Shown here piece after piece: positions 1 to 49,000 of a stretch of DNA of 64,000 bases. Position 1 is the first letter of the stretch. The number at the start of each line of letters is the position of its first letter. The translations under genes and the position numbers were made by a program. The notes under the pieces are model-generated. The model did no database searches. It was not told the origin of the DNA and saw nothing but the letters and a program-made list of their open reading frames with translations. The DNA comes from Lumbricus terrestris (Eukaryota > Annelida > Clitellata > Crassiclitellata > Lumbricidae): positions 69,409,829-69,473,828 of the forward strand of contig OX457037.1 of assembly GCA_949752735.1 (NCBI GenBank), in the 5' to 3' direction.

Positions 1-135
1 CATACATACATACATACATACATACATACATACATACATACAATGTCATACATACATACATACAATGTCATACATACATACATAGTCTACATACATACAT
101 ACATACATACATACATACATACATACATACATACA

Positions 136-167
<32 letters not shown>

Positions 168-270
168 ATTATTATACATACACAGACACAATGCATACAT
201 ACATACATACACACATACATACATACATACATACGTACACACTTACTTACTTACTTACTTACTTACACGC
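1..270. repeat. (CATA)n microsatellite
   Basis: Near-continuous CATA/TACA tetranucleotide from the window edge, with short interruptions (caatgt), ending in a (TTAC)n tract at 240-266. Confidence 0.95.
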
Positions 271-322
271 ACGGATACACTCACACATATTTGCTAATGT
301 GCATGCTGCATTTAAATCAATT

Positions 323-393
323 GTAAGTTCTGAAAATGCTCTATAATAATGCAATGAATCGTTTAAGTACGTTATTGTTTTAAACCCCATGCG
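323..393 (+). repeat. 71-bp intronic segment duplicated at 1031-1101
   Basis: The 71 bp ending three bases before the ABCA exon acceptor AG recur at 1031-1101 in the next intron with about two differences. Confidence 0.9.
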
Positions 394-396
394 CAG

Positions 397-37794
<37,398 letters not shown>

Positions 37795-37886
37795 AAAAAT
37801 AGCATCTCGTCAATTTCTATCGATTCCAATTCTTCCATTTATTGATCTGATTTTGCATTCTCAACTTTATAAAACATAGGAAGATA

Positions 37887-37892
37887 AATAAA
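37887..37892 (+). promoter_or_regulatory. candidate poly(A) signal of the ABCA gene
   Basis: An AATAAA hexamer lies 93 bp after the ABCA stop codon, the first one downstream. Use is inferred from position. Confidence 0.5.
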
Positions 37893-39383
37893 CAATACCG
37901 TTAATAGCCTAAACAGTGATGTCATCCTTAGCATAATGCTTTCGTTAAATTACTTTTTCATTCTCTCGCACTGGTTATGAATACGCATTTAGGTGATGTG
38001 CAGTAGGCTATGTCCGTTATTATAACCTGTGATAGATGGAAGTCTTTTCATGTGTAACCGGTCACAGCCTAGGATGTCCATATATTACGTAAACACGCAG
38101 GGGTAACCGGTTTTAGGCGATTTGTCTACGGGTATGTAGGGGGGAAAAGGGCGTCTCGGCAAAATCCACGTACGCAAAAAGTGTAATTGTGACGTCCACA
38201 TTAGCCTTATTTATATATATATATATATTATATATATATATATATATTATATTCGTATTCGTATTATCCTATAGCCTCCGATGGTTTTTATTACACATTA
38301 TGATTAAATTCTGTTCAGATCTGATCAGTAAATCATACGATTTAAAAAATTTAGCGAGTTGCCTAAATATGATCGATGCTTAACAACAACAAAAAATAGC
38401 CTACGGTAAAATTGGATGAATGAATGAAATCAGCTGAAAGTATTTCAGGCGTTTTAGACTTTTCAAAATCTTTGATCAGCTTCAATTTGCTTAATGATCC
38501 TTCAGATGTAACTGGAATTGTCAACAGCTTGCAGTGTACGGTACGTGTAATCTAGTCCCCTTCCTCTAAAAGAATAAAGGTGGCTGGGGGGAGAGCATGT
38601 GGCGGACAATGCCGAATAGAGGAGGGTTTTGGGAAAGGATGTGCACCTCCGCACCAGAAATGTTTTTAATTTCCAGATTGCAATGGCAGCATTTTAAGCT
38701 GCCATCTTAAGAAAGTTGCTCTACTATTTCAGTGCTGATATGAGCTGTCTCGGACTGCAATAAAATTGATATACTTACAACAGCAGCCATTTCTTTTTTA
38801 GTTTCCACAATGCAGTTTTAGGAAATCATATTAACGAAATTAACCTACGCAATTATTATTTCAGTGCTGATCAAAAAGACTAGTTACAGATTTCAATAAA
38901 TAGGTCTATAGGCCAATACTTACAGTTACAATAATAATTTCTTCATCAAGTTCAGAGACTCGGATCTGCTGCTGCAGGACTGTTATAATGAACAATTACT
39001 AGTGTACTGTAGACGGGAATAGACCTATTGTAGGCCTATATATACTTTGTTGCCCTGGAATCAACATAATTAAGTTACTTATCTCATATCTCAATTACTC
39101 AAGACGGTGCTGAATTGCTGACCAGGACACAATAGCAGAATTTACACAAACGAATCTGCATCTACCCATGCATAGTAGGCCTACGTTCTTCTGCCTTGCA
39201 ACCAAGGTGTGATTTTTGATCATAATCTTAGCTTTTCAGATTACATTATTCATCTTTTCCGCTCTTGCTTCATCTGTGATCTTCGCAGAATTCTCCATAG
39301 ACTTGACTCCGATGCTGCATAATCGCCACATCTATAGGCCTATAGTTAACGTCAACTTAGATCACGTCAATAGGCCTACTTTT
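37893..39383. other. spacer downstream of the ABCA gene
   Basis: Includes a (TA)n tract at 38209-38252. Otherwise AT-rich, with no coding signal or repeat ends that I can support. Confidence 0.5.
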
Positions 39384-40041
39384 GGTAAAATAGCACTTTA
39401 GCGTCGGAAATTATTTTCTATGCTTTCTAAAATATTCCATGGTTTACAGGTGTTTAGTATGAACGCCATGATATAAAGCACATGGCATTGTATTCTTCAT
39501 AAGACGACGCGGTATCCTATCATTTGGTCGAAAGTCATTTGGTCGAAATCATTTGGTCGAAATCATTTGGTCGACGATCGCCGCGCACAAAAGTCCAGCT
39601 TCCATTTCTGATCTAAAGATACCTTCATCCAGCTTCCATTTATTAAGCGTTCTCTCGTCAATCAAAGGTATTTTTAAATCAGAAATAGAAGCTGAATTGA
39701 CGAGAAAATGCTTAGGCCTAAGTAGTGGAAACTGGATGAAACTCCCGTTATAGATGAAATAAAAGCTGGACTGACGCGAAAAGGCTTGGGAAATGGAAGC
39801 TGGATGAATGCATTTTCAGATCAGAAATGGAAGCTGGATTTATGAAAAGAACCATAAAGAAGTGGAAGCTGGATGAATGCATTTTCAGATCAGAAATGGA
39901 AGCTGGATTTATGAAAAGAACCATAAAGAAGTGGAAGCTGGATGAAGGTATTTTTAGATCCGCAATATTTGACACACTTTCAGTACTGCCGTTGTTGATA
40001 CCATATATAAATAATTTCCGACGCTAAAGTGCTATTTTACC
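39384..40041. mobile_element. TIR element with AAGCTGGAT repeats, 658 bp
   Basis: Inverted ends of about 30 bp (GGTAAAATAGCACTTTAGCG...) and 8-bp TSD CTACTTTT (39376-39383, 40042-40049). Inside: CATTTGGTCGAAAT repeats (39523-39575), then AAGCTGGAT units, two of about 72 bp nearly identical (39797-39940). Confidence 0.88.
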
Positions 40042-40145
40042 CTACTTTTTTCCAGAATATAAACAATTAAACATCACCCAAATAAACCGCCTCCAAGTCC
40101 TATGTTGTTTGTGTCCTAAACATTTTTGCATCTAACTGTTTTAGC

Positions 40146-40825
40146 CAGTGGCGTAGACAAGGGGAGTTGCGGCTAGGGCTGCCAACCGTCCCGGATTCGC
40201 CGGGACAGTCCCGGAATCGGCCTTGTGCGTCCCGTGTCCCGATTGATCTTAAATTGTCCCGGAATCTGTGGTAGAGATGCACTTGACAAAATGTTATTTT
40301 GCACACTATTATACTCGCAATTTGTGTGATGATTTTGCGTTCTGCGATCTATTAAACCTAACGTTGTTGGCTGAACATCGAATGCTAGACGTACAGCTCT
40401 GGGTTCAAGTCTTGAAAACTTTACAAACCACTGGCATTCAGTAGCCTAGCATTTTGTGTCCTAGGCCTATGTAGGTTAGTCTGTTCTAATGCTTTTTGAG
40501 AGTTGACGTGCTGATTTGCACGACTTTGTGCCTATGCAATAAAATTATATGTGGACAGTGTAAATTGGTATAGCCTATATAGGCTACATGTCATAAATTT
40601 ATCTACTGACTGCGGGCGTCCCGGAATGGCAAAATCAAAAGTTGGCAGCCCTAGTTGCGGCCTATAGGCTAATTGCTTGTAGTAACAATTGTTTTTCTTA
40701 CTTTATTCCCTTTAATTTGTTACTTTATTCCCTTTTTATTTACTGTAATACCGTTGGATTGGTTTCAGAAAGGGTATCCGGCCAGGCAAAACAAAAACCA
40801 TGAAAAATTCCTGACTACGCCACTG
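40146..40825. mobile_element. hAT-like element with nested element, 680 bp
   Basis: Ends CAGTGGCGTAGAC and CTACGCCACTG. Flanks GTTTTAGC / GTTTTGTC are an imperfect 8-bp TSD. It hosts the element at 40174-40653. Confidence 0.7.
40174..40653. mobile_element. nested TIR element, 480 bp
   Basis: Ends TAGGGCTGCCAAC and GTTGGCAGCCCTA with perfect 8-bp TSD GTTGCGGC (40166-40173, 40654-40661). Internal CCCGGAAT motifs repeat. Confidence 0.9.
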
Positions 40826-41339
40826 GTTTTGTCTACTTTTGTTGGTTCATACAATTAAGTTTACAAAATAGTTGCTGCACAAAATCTGATTTTCAACTCC
40901 ACACGATTTTAAGCCACTGATTTAGAATAGGCTATAGGTCCTGCAAGAGACGCCGCAGGTGGAGAAGAGGCAGCTAGTTGCAAAAAGGCAAACCCAAAGT
41001 TGAGATCGATATGACAGAAGCGGCTGAAGGTATAGTAGCTATAGGCAGTAAGGAGGTTTACTCTACACGATTTTAAGTCACTGATTGCCTAGTCATTTTG
41101 ACGAAAACGCTACAAACTGTTTAAATTCTGTCCTGGCCTCGCAATAATTAGTGTGACGGGAAGTGTGACGGGATGCATTTATATTTGGGTCTCAAGGCGC
41201 GCGGTCATCGACTCGTAAAAAAAGCAACGTCAAGTGACTTCTCTCTACAGAATTCGACTTGGGGCCAGCTGCGATAAGCAGAAGCGATTCGACTCGACCA
41301 GGGATGGCCATATCAACCACTATAATTGCCAGAGTGTGA

Positions 41340-43724
41340 TCACTGCTATTATCCAATCCAGCATAACCTGCCGTACGTGATCCTCAGGCCTGTTGTTCGC
41401 TTCCCTTCATTTCTCCTTCATGACTGTTCTTCGCAGTGAGTGTGCCCTCAGCCTGTGTCCTATACCCACTTCCTTTGTCTAGATCTCTTTCGCTGTGTAG
41501 GCCTGCTCTTCTCCGATAATTCCTAGACCTTATAATTGGTGCAAGAAGATCATGACGCTCTAAAGAGCGGTTTGCCAAGATATTATTGCATGGAGTCTGC
41601 AAAAGAAATATGATGCTAGGCCTATATATTATTTTATTTGACCTGAAAATAGGAAGAAGGAACTTATAAATTTAAATTTAAGAATTACGATAAACAGATA
41701 AGAGAAAACAAGAATCCAGAGAAACGGATGATAAAACATTGACATGGAGTGTGTGGATTTGAGACATATCAAGAACCGTGACGGTCCGTGAGAGCAAACA
41801 ATTGATAGAATCATAAGAAGACTGGAGGTCTTCGAAATGTGGACGTGTAGAATAACGAAGAAAATCAACTGGATGGATCACAAGCACAGTGGCGTAGCTA
41901 GCATATTTGGCGCCCGGGGACGAACTACAAAATTGGCGCCCCCCCCCTCTATTAAATTTTTTCACATTGCTTTAGGGCCTACTGTCTTTATTCTTTAGAA
42001 CGAACTCCCAAATGACCTCCGGCAGTTTGCTCATTTAATTCTATCTTGCCTTTTAATTTCACCTCATTCACTTACATTCACTTACTTAATTACTTAATAG
42101 CCAGTTGCCACTTATTGGAACTCTCGACTGAAAACCGAACATAATTATCATGATTCTAGTCCTGCACCATCACCACCACACTACCATCATTAGGGTAGAG
42201 GGGTGGGGGAACACCCCTTTAAAGGTTTTTTTCTTCTAATTTGCAAAGTGAGTAGGCCTAATATATCGTTTCGAGCGTGAAATTATTGTAAGATCTAGTG
42301 GTGAATATCCTAAATACAGTACTACTGTACTGTTTAATAAAATTCCAAAAGATGACATTACAAAATAATTAAATACAAGGTGTTCAGAGGAACGTTTTAC
42401 CTGGGACAAAACGCCTCTTGTCGCACATTTGTATTTTCCGATAACCTTTGTGACTTCTAATTTAATACAATATTTAATAATATTAAACTAAAAACTAAGT
42501 AGGGCCTATCATTCGAAATTTATTAATGATATTGATATATCATACATAATTATATCCTAACACATAGGCCTGCGTGCATGCTGTCGATGAAAGAATAAAA
42601 ATTTAATAAGTATACGTACCGGTAGTTGATTATTTTGTACTGAGTTATATAACGTAAAACTAATAAATTTATTATTTAAAATTAAATAGTAGACCTAATT
42701 ATTTGAATTCAAACAAAATAACAGTACAAGACAGCACAATGCCCTCTTGAAACAACGCCTGAGCTGTTGACCTCTTGACCCAATGAAGTAGATCCTCTGC
42801 TTATCAGGCATCAGTTTCAGAGACAAGACTCACAAGAGCCAAGTCAGACTAATCTACTAGCAGCCCACAGATGGAAAGGTACTAACTCTACCCGAGCCAG
42901 CATACTCCGGTAACCCCACTCACCTTCTATTCGGCCATTGGGCGAACTGGGCAATGGATGCAGCAGAATCCAGATAATTATTCATTCTGACCCAAGATTC
43001 CTTCACAACCAGTTGACCGCGCGAATTTGTAGTGCGTGGATCATTAACTGGAGTGGGATATTTCTGAGTGGAAATATCTTGGGTGCAGCCAGAGTGTGTG
43101 GCCTAACAACCCCAGCTGCGTTGTGGCTTGGTCATTTACAATGAGTATGGGGCGCCTGTTGGTGCGCAATGGGGCGCCAAAATCATGCCTGGCAAGCGGT
43201 TTGTAAGCAATATGATTCTTACTGGATGTTTTGGGGCGCCAAAATTGAATCTTACAAATTTATATGGTACAAATTAGCCAAAATACAAGTGCAAAATTGC
43301 TACTTTCAACTCTCATTTTGGCGCCCCCTTCCCTCGGCGCCCGGGGACACGTGTACCCCCCTGACCCCCCCCCCCTAGCTACGCTACTGCACAAGCATAG
43401 GGCTTATAACTATAAATTACAATTATTGAAGAATCTAGTCGTTCGTTCCTTCTGTCACGCATTGTAGACCTATATCCACTAGTGTAGGGTATAGGCTACA
43501 GGAAACTTTTCCTTAGAAACAATTACACGCGTACCATGCAGGTACCAAAGGAAAAGTATCCCTTGGCTGTAAAGTTCACATGTATATTAGTAAACACGCG
43601 GTATAATTACATGTATAGACTATGTGCCTCCATGGTAGACCAGTGGCTGACAGAAGACTGAGGGGAGGACCCGCAAGGTTACCACAGCACCCGGGCCCGC
43701 ACCAGCCTTAATGCGGCCCTGAGC
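41340..43724 (-). mobile_element. reverse-orientation copy of the 13416 hAT-like element
   Basis: 41345-41886 is the complement of about 13740-14235, and 43398-43724 the complement of about 13416-13730, ending CCTTAATGCGGCCCTG. A 1.5-kb element (41887-43389) splits it. 41811-41880 reads RRLEVFEMWTCRITKKINWM, resembling a LINE C-terminal segment, so the family may carry retroelement sequence. Confidence 0.8.
41887..43389. mobile_element. hAT-like element nested in a hAT-like element, 1503 bp
   Basis: Ends CAGTGGCGTAGCTAG and CTAGCTACGCTACTG, perfect TSD CACAAGCA (41879-41886, 43390-43397). GGCGCCCGGGGAC recurs near both ends. No transposase recognised. Confidence 0.92.
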
Positions 43725-44083
43725 CTAGGTCTACTCTAAACAGCATAGGCCTACACATAATCCGTCTGACTAACTGTCTGGTTGACTCCGGATCGTCACC
43801 TCTGCCTATCGACTTTGTAGGCCACAATTACCATAATATATAATTATGCAGATCATTCCAATCCAATTGACTGTATCTCGGCGATTAACTTGCCTAAACC
43901 TGCAAGCCAAGACCATGCAAGCAATTTGAAAAATTGTTTACAATCATAATTTATTAAATAAAATTAGCTCACTCAAAAAAGTCCTTTAAAATTAGCAAGG
44001 CTGATTTCATAGCCTGCGATTAGACTATTGCAGGAAACCTGCACAGTTTCATATGAGTTCATTAACAATAATTATAAAATTAT

Positions 44084-44332
44084 TTATAATATTATTGTTA
44101 GTAATTCTTCGAGAAGACTGTAATCTATCGCCAGAGTGCGTGTTATCAACAGTCTTTGCGATGATTCCTTGATGATATTGTGTCTTCGCTCGCTTTCCAT
44201 TGCCTGGACTTCACTCTTTCCTCCGGTGACTCTCAAGGATTTAACGGATGAATGTGCAATAATCTCTACGCTCACATTTTCCTTCATTTTTTGATCATTT
44301 CCACCATCACGCGAATGGTCTTTTGCAAACAT
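44084..44332 (-). CDS. unassigned 82-codon ORF
   Basis: An open frame starting with ATG, rich in charged residues (KDHSRDGGNDQKMKEN, then SEVQAMESERR). It lies in the spacer between the ABCA and TPR genes, just outside recognisable repeats. No family recognised; it may be a chance ORF. Confidence 0.15.
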   Translation of the reverse strand: MFAKDHSRDGGNDQKMKENVSVEIIAHSSVKSLRVTGGKSEVQAMESERRHNIIKESSQRLLITRTLAIDYSLLEELLTIIL

Positions 44333-44409
44333 GGAATTAGCGGTATGTATATATACAAAAGTTCTTTTCTGGCGTTAACCATTCATTCATTTCAAGAATG
44401 TTTTCATTC

Positions 44410-44870
44410 ATGTCAAGAATTTATATAGCGCCCCTTCAAGAAGTTCACTCAGAGGCGCTCCAAAAGTTCTGTCCTGGTCTGGCGTTAACCATTCGATCAC
44501 TATCTCGTAAGAATCGTTTGTATGTAAGTAAGTAAGTTAGTATATATGATTTGAACAGAACAGTGGGATTATTAGCACACTTCAATGGGATTATAAATGC
44601 ACTTCAGAATATGGTAGCATGGCAATATTTTGCCATCAAAACCGGGACACATTCTCGAAAACTAGCAATTGTAAGTCCTTAAGTACAGGACTATTGGTGG
44701 GAGCACCATACGCCTACAATATTGGCTGGTATTAGTGCAGAAGGGCTCACCACCAACCCCAGCGTAAAAAAGCATAGATTTTATTAGAATGTGGTCTCAG
44801 AGATTCTTGGCATCGGACGTAGTTTCTCAATCAGCCCATGCCAGATTGCAGGACCAGCAACAGACAACAT
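44410..44870 (-). pseudogene. CR1/L2-like LINE tail and C-terminal scraps
   Basis: 44418-44462 is the complement of the LINE/SINE tail (GAGCGCCTCTGAGTGAAC, CTTGAAGGGGCGCTATATAA). 44816-44870 in complement reads LSVAGPAIWHGLIEKLR, an RT C-terminal motif. Confidence 0.6.
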
Positions 44871-45159
44871 ATCTTCGTTAAAGTTTTTTTATATGTTGAA
44901 ACCTATAATTTACCGTTAAAGTCAGTGAGTGAATATATAATACACGGTTCTGCCATAAGTTGAAGAACTGATGTTTCCAAAGTCCAAGTTGGCAATTTCT
45001 TTTCCTTGCCAAAAACCAGGACAATTTTACTCTTTCCCTCAGGTCGTCGGGACACCGGGGACACATCACACAAAAAACAGGAAATCTCTAAGAAAACTGG
45101 GACGTATGGTCCGTTGGTCACCCTAGAATATGGTCGAATCGTAATCATGAATTTATTTA

Positions 45160-45325
45160 GAGCCACCTCAAGAGAAACTCCTCAGGGGCTCTTGATCTGG
45201 TAGCACCAAACTATAGCCAAAGAGAATGGTTTTCAAATGTGGAAAAGGGCCAAAGAGAGACAAGGAAGTTCACTACAACGACTGCTAGGTAACTTATTCC
45301 AGAGAGATAGACTGACCATAGTTCA
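45160..45325 (-). pseudogene. LINE 3' fragment
   Basis: The complement matches the + strand of 57624-57790 (CCATCTCTCTGGAATAAG, TTGGCTATAGTTTGG-type), i.e. another copy of the same RT 3' end. Confidence 0.7.
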
Positions 45326-45409
45326 ATCAACACGTCAGGGTAAAATCATAATTAATGTATTAAACTCTTGTAGTGAGAAATGGCATATTAAATTAACACA
45401 TGATGTATT

Positions 45410-45690
45410 GTTCATCAATCCAGCTTCAATTTCAGCGAGATTGTTTGCATAAATCCCACTTCTATTTTATTAAAAATTATTTTCATAGATCCAGCTTCTG
45501 TCTAGGCAAGAATTTGTTTCATCCATCCAACTTCTATTTAGGTAGAAATATTTTTCATCAATATAACTTTTACTAAATTGAAAATTATTGTTCTTCGATC
45601 AAGCTTCAATTTTGGCAAGATTGTTTTCACACATGCCACTTCCATTTCAGTATAAAGTTGTTACCATCAATCCAACTTCTATTAAATTAT
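45410..45690. repeat. CATCCAGCTTC-type tandem repeat
   Basis: Degenerate units (ATCnAGCTTCnATTTnnGC) as at 11680-11900, ending about 160 bp before the first located TPR exon. A smaller array lies at 46290-46400. Confidence 0.7.
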
Positions 45691-45850
45691 TATTATTCTG
45701 ACTGACTGTAATAGTTAAATAGTTAAAATACGATGTTAGGTGACTGGAAATAGTTTAATACGCTAAAATACAATTTTACCCAAGTCGGATCAATTGCTGA
45801 ATTTTTTTGGCTAAATCTTTACTTGTAGACATTTGAATGTGTGATTTTAG

Positions 45851-46060
45851 GCCAGCGAGTGTAAGAGAGATGGAGAGAAATGCCTTAAGGATGGCAAGTA
45901 CTTTGAGGCAATGTTGCACTTCACAAAGGGCGTTAAGTACGACCCGTACAATCCGAACATCTTTCTCGGTCGATCGGAGTCGTTTCTTCGAATCCAGCAG
46001 TTCTACTATGCGTTGGATGACGCCAAGGCCATCATTCGACTGATGCCAAAATGGCCGAAG
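45851..46060 (+). CDS. TPR gene exon 1 of those found
   Basis: Acceptor gattttag, donor gtatct, phase 0. Seventy residues forming a TPR pair: CKRDGEKCLKDGKYFEAMLH and then FYYALDDAKAIIRLMPKWPK. The P-x-W-x-K end is the usual TPR boundary. Confidence 0.8.
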
Positions 46061-49000
46061 GTATCTCGGCCTCTTGGATACTTTCTTATCTTCAGTACAA
46101 TGTTATTTATGTAATTCGGATACACCTGGTGTATCTGAGATGGTATGATACTCTGCCCGCATTCGAGGATCACTGTGAGCAACTGAATTTGTTACTGCTA
46201 GGGATGTTCTCTGGAAGTTTCTTAAGAACATCAAATGATTTGTGCCACAATTCGTACAGCTTTATGAAATGGCTAAAACACATATTTTAGCCGTGTTTTC
46301 ATTGCTCATCCAACTTCTACTTCTGCTGTGGCATATATTTCCATCCTTCTCATCCAACTTTTCTATTACAAATATTTTGATTGCTCATCTAACGTTTAGT
46401 TTTCTTGCTATTATTTAGCATTTATAATACACCTGTCAACATTGAACCTCAGAAGTTTTTTTGCTGCACTGAGATGATATTTTGCCCTATGTGCTACTTT
46501 GATGATGACGGTTTATCAACAGGAAGATTTTGCTTTATTTTGGCACTGTTTGGCAATGGATTGTTCAATGCTCATTTCTTGAGACTCAACAGATTTGTAT
46601 TGGTATATAACAAGGACATTTATGGAAATAGTTGTAGACATATTTCAGTTATTGTGCCACTATCATAAACGTATCGAAATGAATAGTTGTGCAGTTCTGT
46701 TACCTGCATCATTTCTTATTCTATTGTTTTGTTTTCATTTCTGTCGAGGGTTACCTACGAAAGGCGGAGGTCGAATGTGCCGTTGAATGTTTTGCGGATG
46801 CTGTGACAACACTTAAGGTATTGTTTCAGTGATAGACAAGCTTTTCATTTATATTTATTTTTGTTTTATTTTGTGATTTCCAAGAGATTTGTTTGCTTGC
46901 AACTGATTTTATCCACTCAAACTATGGATGCAGCTATAAACTCCCTGACACTCATGGTAAATAAATAAATATTATGTGATGATTGACTTTTTGTATTTGT
47001 AGAAAGGACTTGAAGCATATCCAGGAGAAGTTAACCTCGAGAATGAACTTCAGAAGGCAAATGAACAGTGGAAGAAGCAGCGCACAGGTATTTATACGAG
47101 TTTAGACAGATTGGCAGACAGACACATGATGCAAGATTTCAACGTTTGTCCTTTGTGCTACACAATTTATCAGTCAATTACCAATTATGTGCTAGACTTT
47201 AAAGATGAAAGATATTCCTGGCTTGTCGGCAGAGAGGTCACGGGCCCCTAAACTATCTTCTAACGGTTTTACGAGAAAATTTCTGGTAGAAACAAATTGA
47301 AATAACAATAGTGCAGATGCGACCTATGATATCTTATTTGTGGTTTAAATATGGTTTTATTAAGTTGTTAATTTGAAAATTGAACTGATTATAGCTAGTT
47401 CTCTGTAATATTATATTTATGAAGGCGTAAATCATAAAGTTTTTATATATTTAATGTCTTTACCTAGGCCCATAAACGTTTTAGGCCCTGAGCATTTTCC
47501 CCCACCTTGGTGGCCCTGCTTTGACGCCTAGATTTGGTTGTTTTAGACGATTAACATGCATTGTTATGGATGATTTGTAGTTGAAGGTCGTATGCCATGG
47601 TATGGAATATTTCTCGGTTTGATCGTTGGTTTGGCTCTGATTGTATTAGATGAAGCCATCTCCAAGAAACCTCTTCTCCAGGTAGCTATTTGCAAAGTCT
47701 CCATTTATCCAATCGAGATTTTCATCTATGTTTACCCAGCTTCATTTTGTGTGTGATATGCGTTCATTCTATGCTCAAGATAGAATCTTTGAGGTCTCTA
47801 AATATATTATGTAATAAAAATTCTCTTTTCAAACCCCTCTGTGCTATTCCACCTCATACATTTTGTGGAACTCTCCCCTATGCGCATTGCACAAAGCTGT
47901 CTGTTCAGTTAGTAGTTAAGTTTAATTAAGATTACTGCCTAACTTGTAAATGTAAAGCGCAGTGCGTCTTGCAGGCGTTTAATTAAAGAAAAGATATTAT
48001 TATTATATTATTACACGTACAATTAAGTTTGTCTAACAAAAGTTTATTAGCTACAGCTATCTATAAAACATTTATTTTTCCAGTTGGCTGTTAGCACTGA
48101 ATAACTGCACTTGGCTTTTATATAATATAATAATATTGCATTGGACAACAACAGTATAATGCAGAGTTTGATAAGTCATAGTTAGACATTTATTTTGTGT
48201 ACTTAGACATTTTGTCGGGAATCCATCGCCATGTGTAGTACACACCAGGTCTGTATGCAAAAACTGCCTAAATCCATCAATCCCCTACTTGCAATGGCAA
48301 CCTAAGCATAACGTATGGCTCCAACAGATAGCGTTTTAAGGTTAAACATATAAATATTTGCTGATATGAAGGAAACCTCTCCGATAATGGCTTTAATTGT
48401 GTGAATTCCATACTTAATGATCTCAGTATTAAAAATGCATATGCAGTATTACTCCATAACCTTTCCATGTTATGAGGTTTTTTTCATTTCTTCATAGCAT
48501 TTTCTGTTTCGCCCCTTCAAGTCACTACTCAGAAGTGTTCCCGACTACACCATGGACACTGCATCGGAGTTTCACGTCGAAGCATTATGTACAATTGTGA
48601 GTGAAGGACTTGCTCAAAGTCCCTACGCGATGGCTTGAGGTGGATTCGAACCTGGAACCAAAGGCACCAAACCCACCACTGCGCCACCGTGCCCCACACG
48701 TTGGCACTGTTCTGATTAGCAACCCAGCTGTCACGTTTGTTGAGTTGTATCAATTTGATGAGATGGTGATTGTTTCTGCTATTTAGGATGACTACATTCG
48801 ATCGTTAACCCTCGTCGGCTTGATAACCATCTGCTATGCCCTTGCATGGCTCTACCGGTCAGTTGATTTAGCCAATTATACCATCTTCACCCCGAATATT
48901 CACTAGTGCTTTCTAAGGCACTTTATACAATAATTATATCCAGATACAATAAATTGTCACCTCCAATTAAAGTATAGGCGTCTGTGACATTAGTCTCATA

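Noticed and set aside
40930..41033. First exon of the TPR gene (ATG ACA GAA GCG GCT GAA then gtatag)
   Set aside because: The donor would leave phase 1, whereas the exon at 45851 enters in phase 0; a joining exon was not found.
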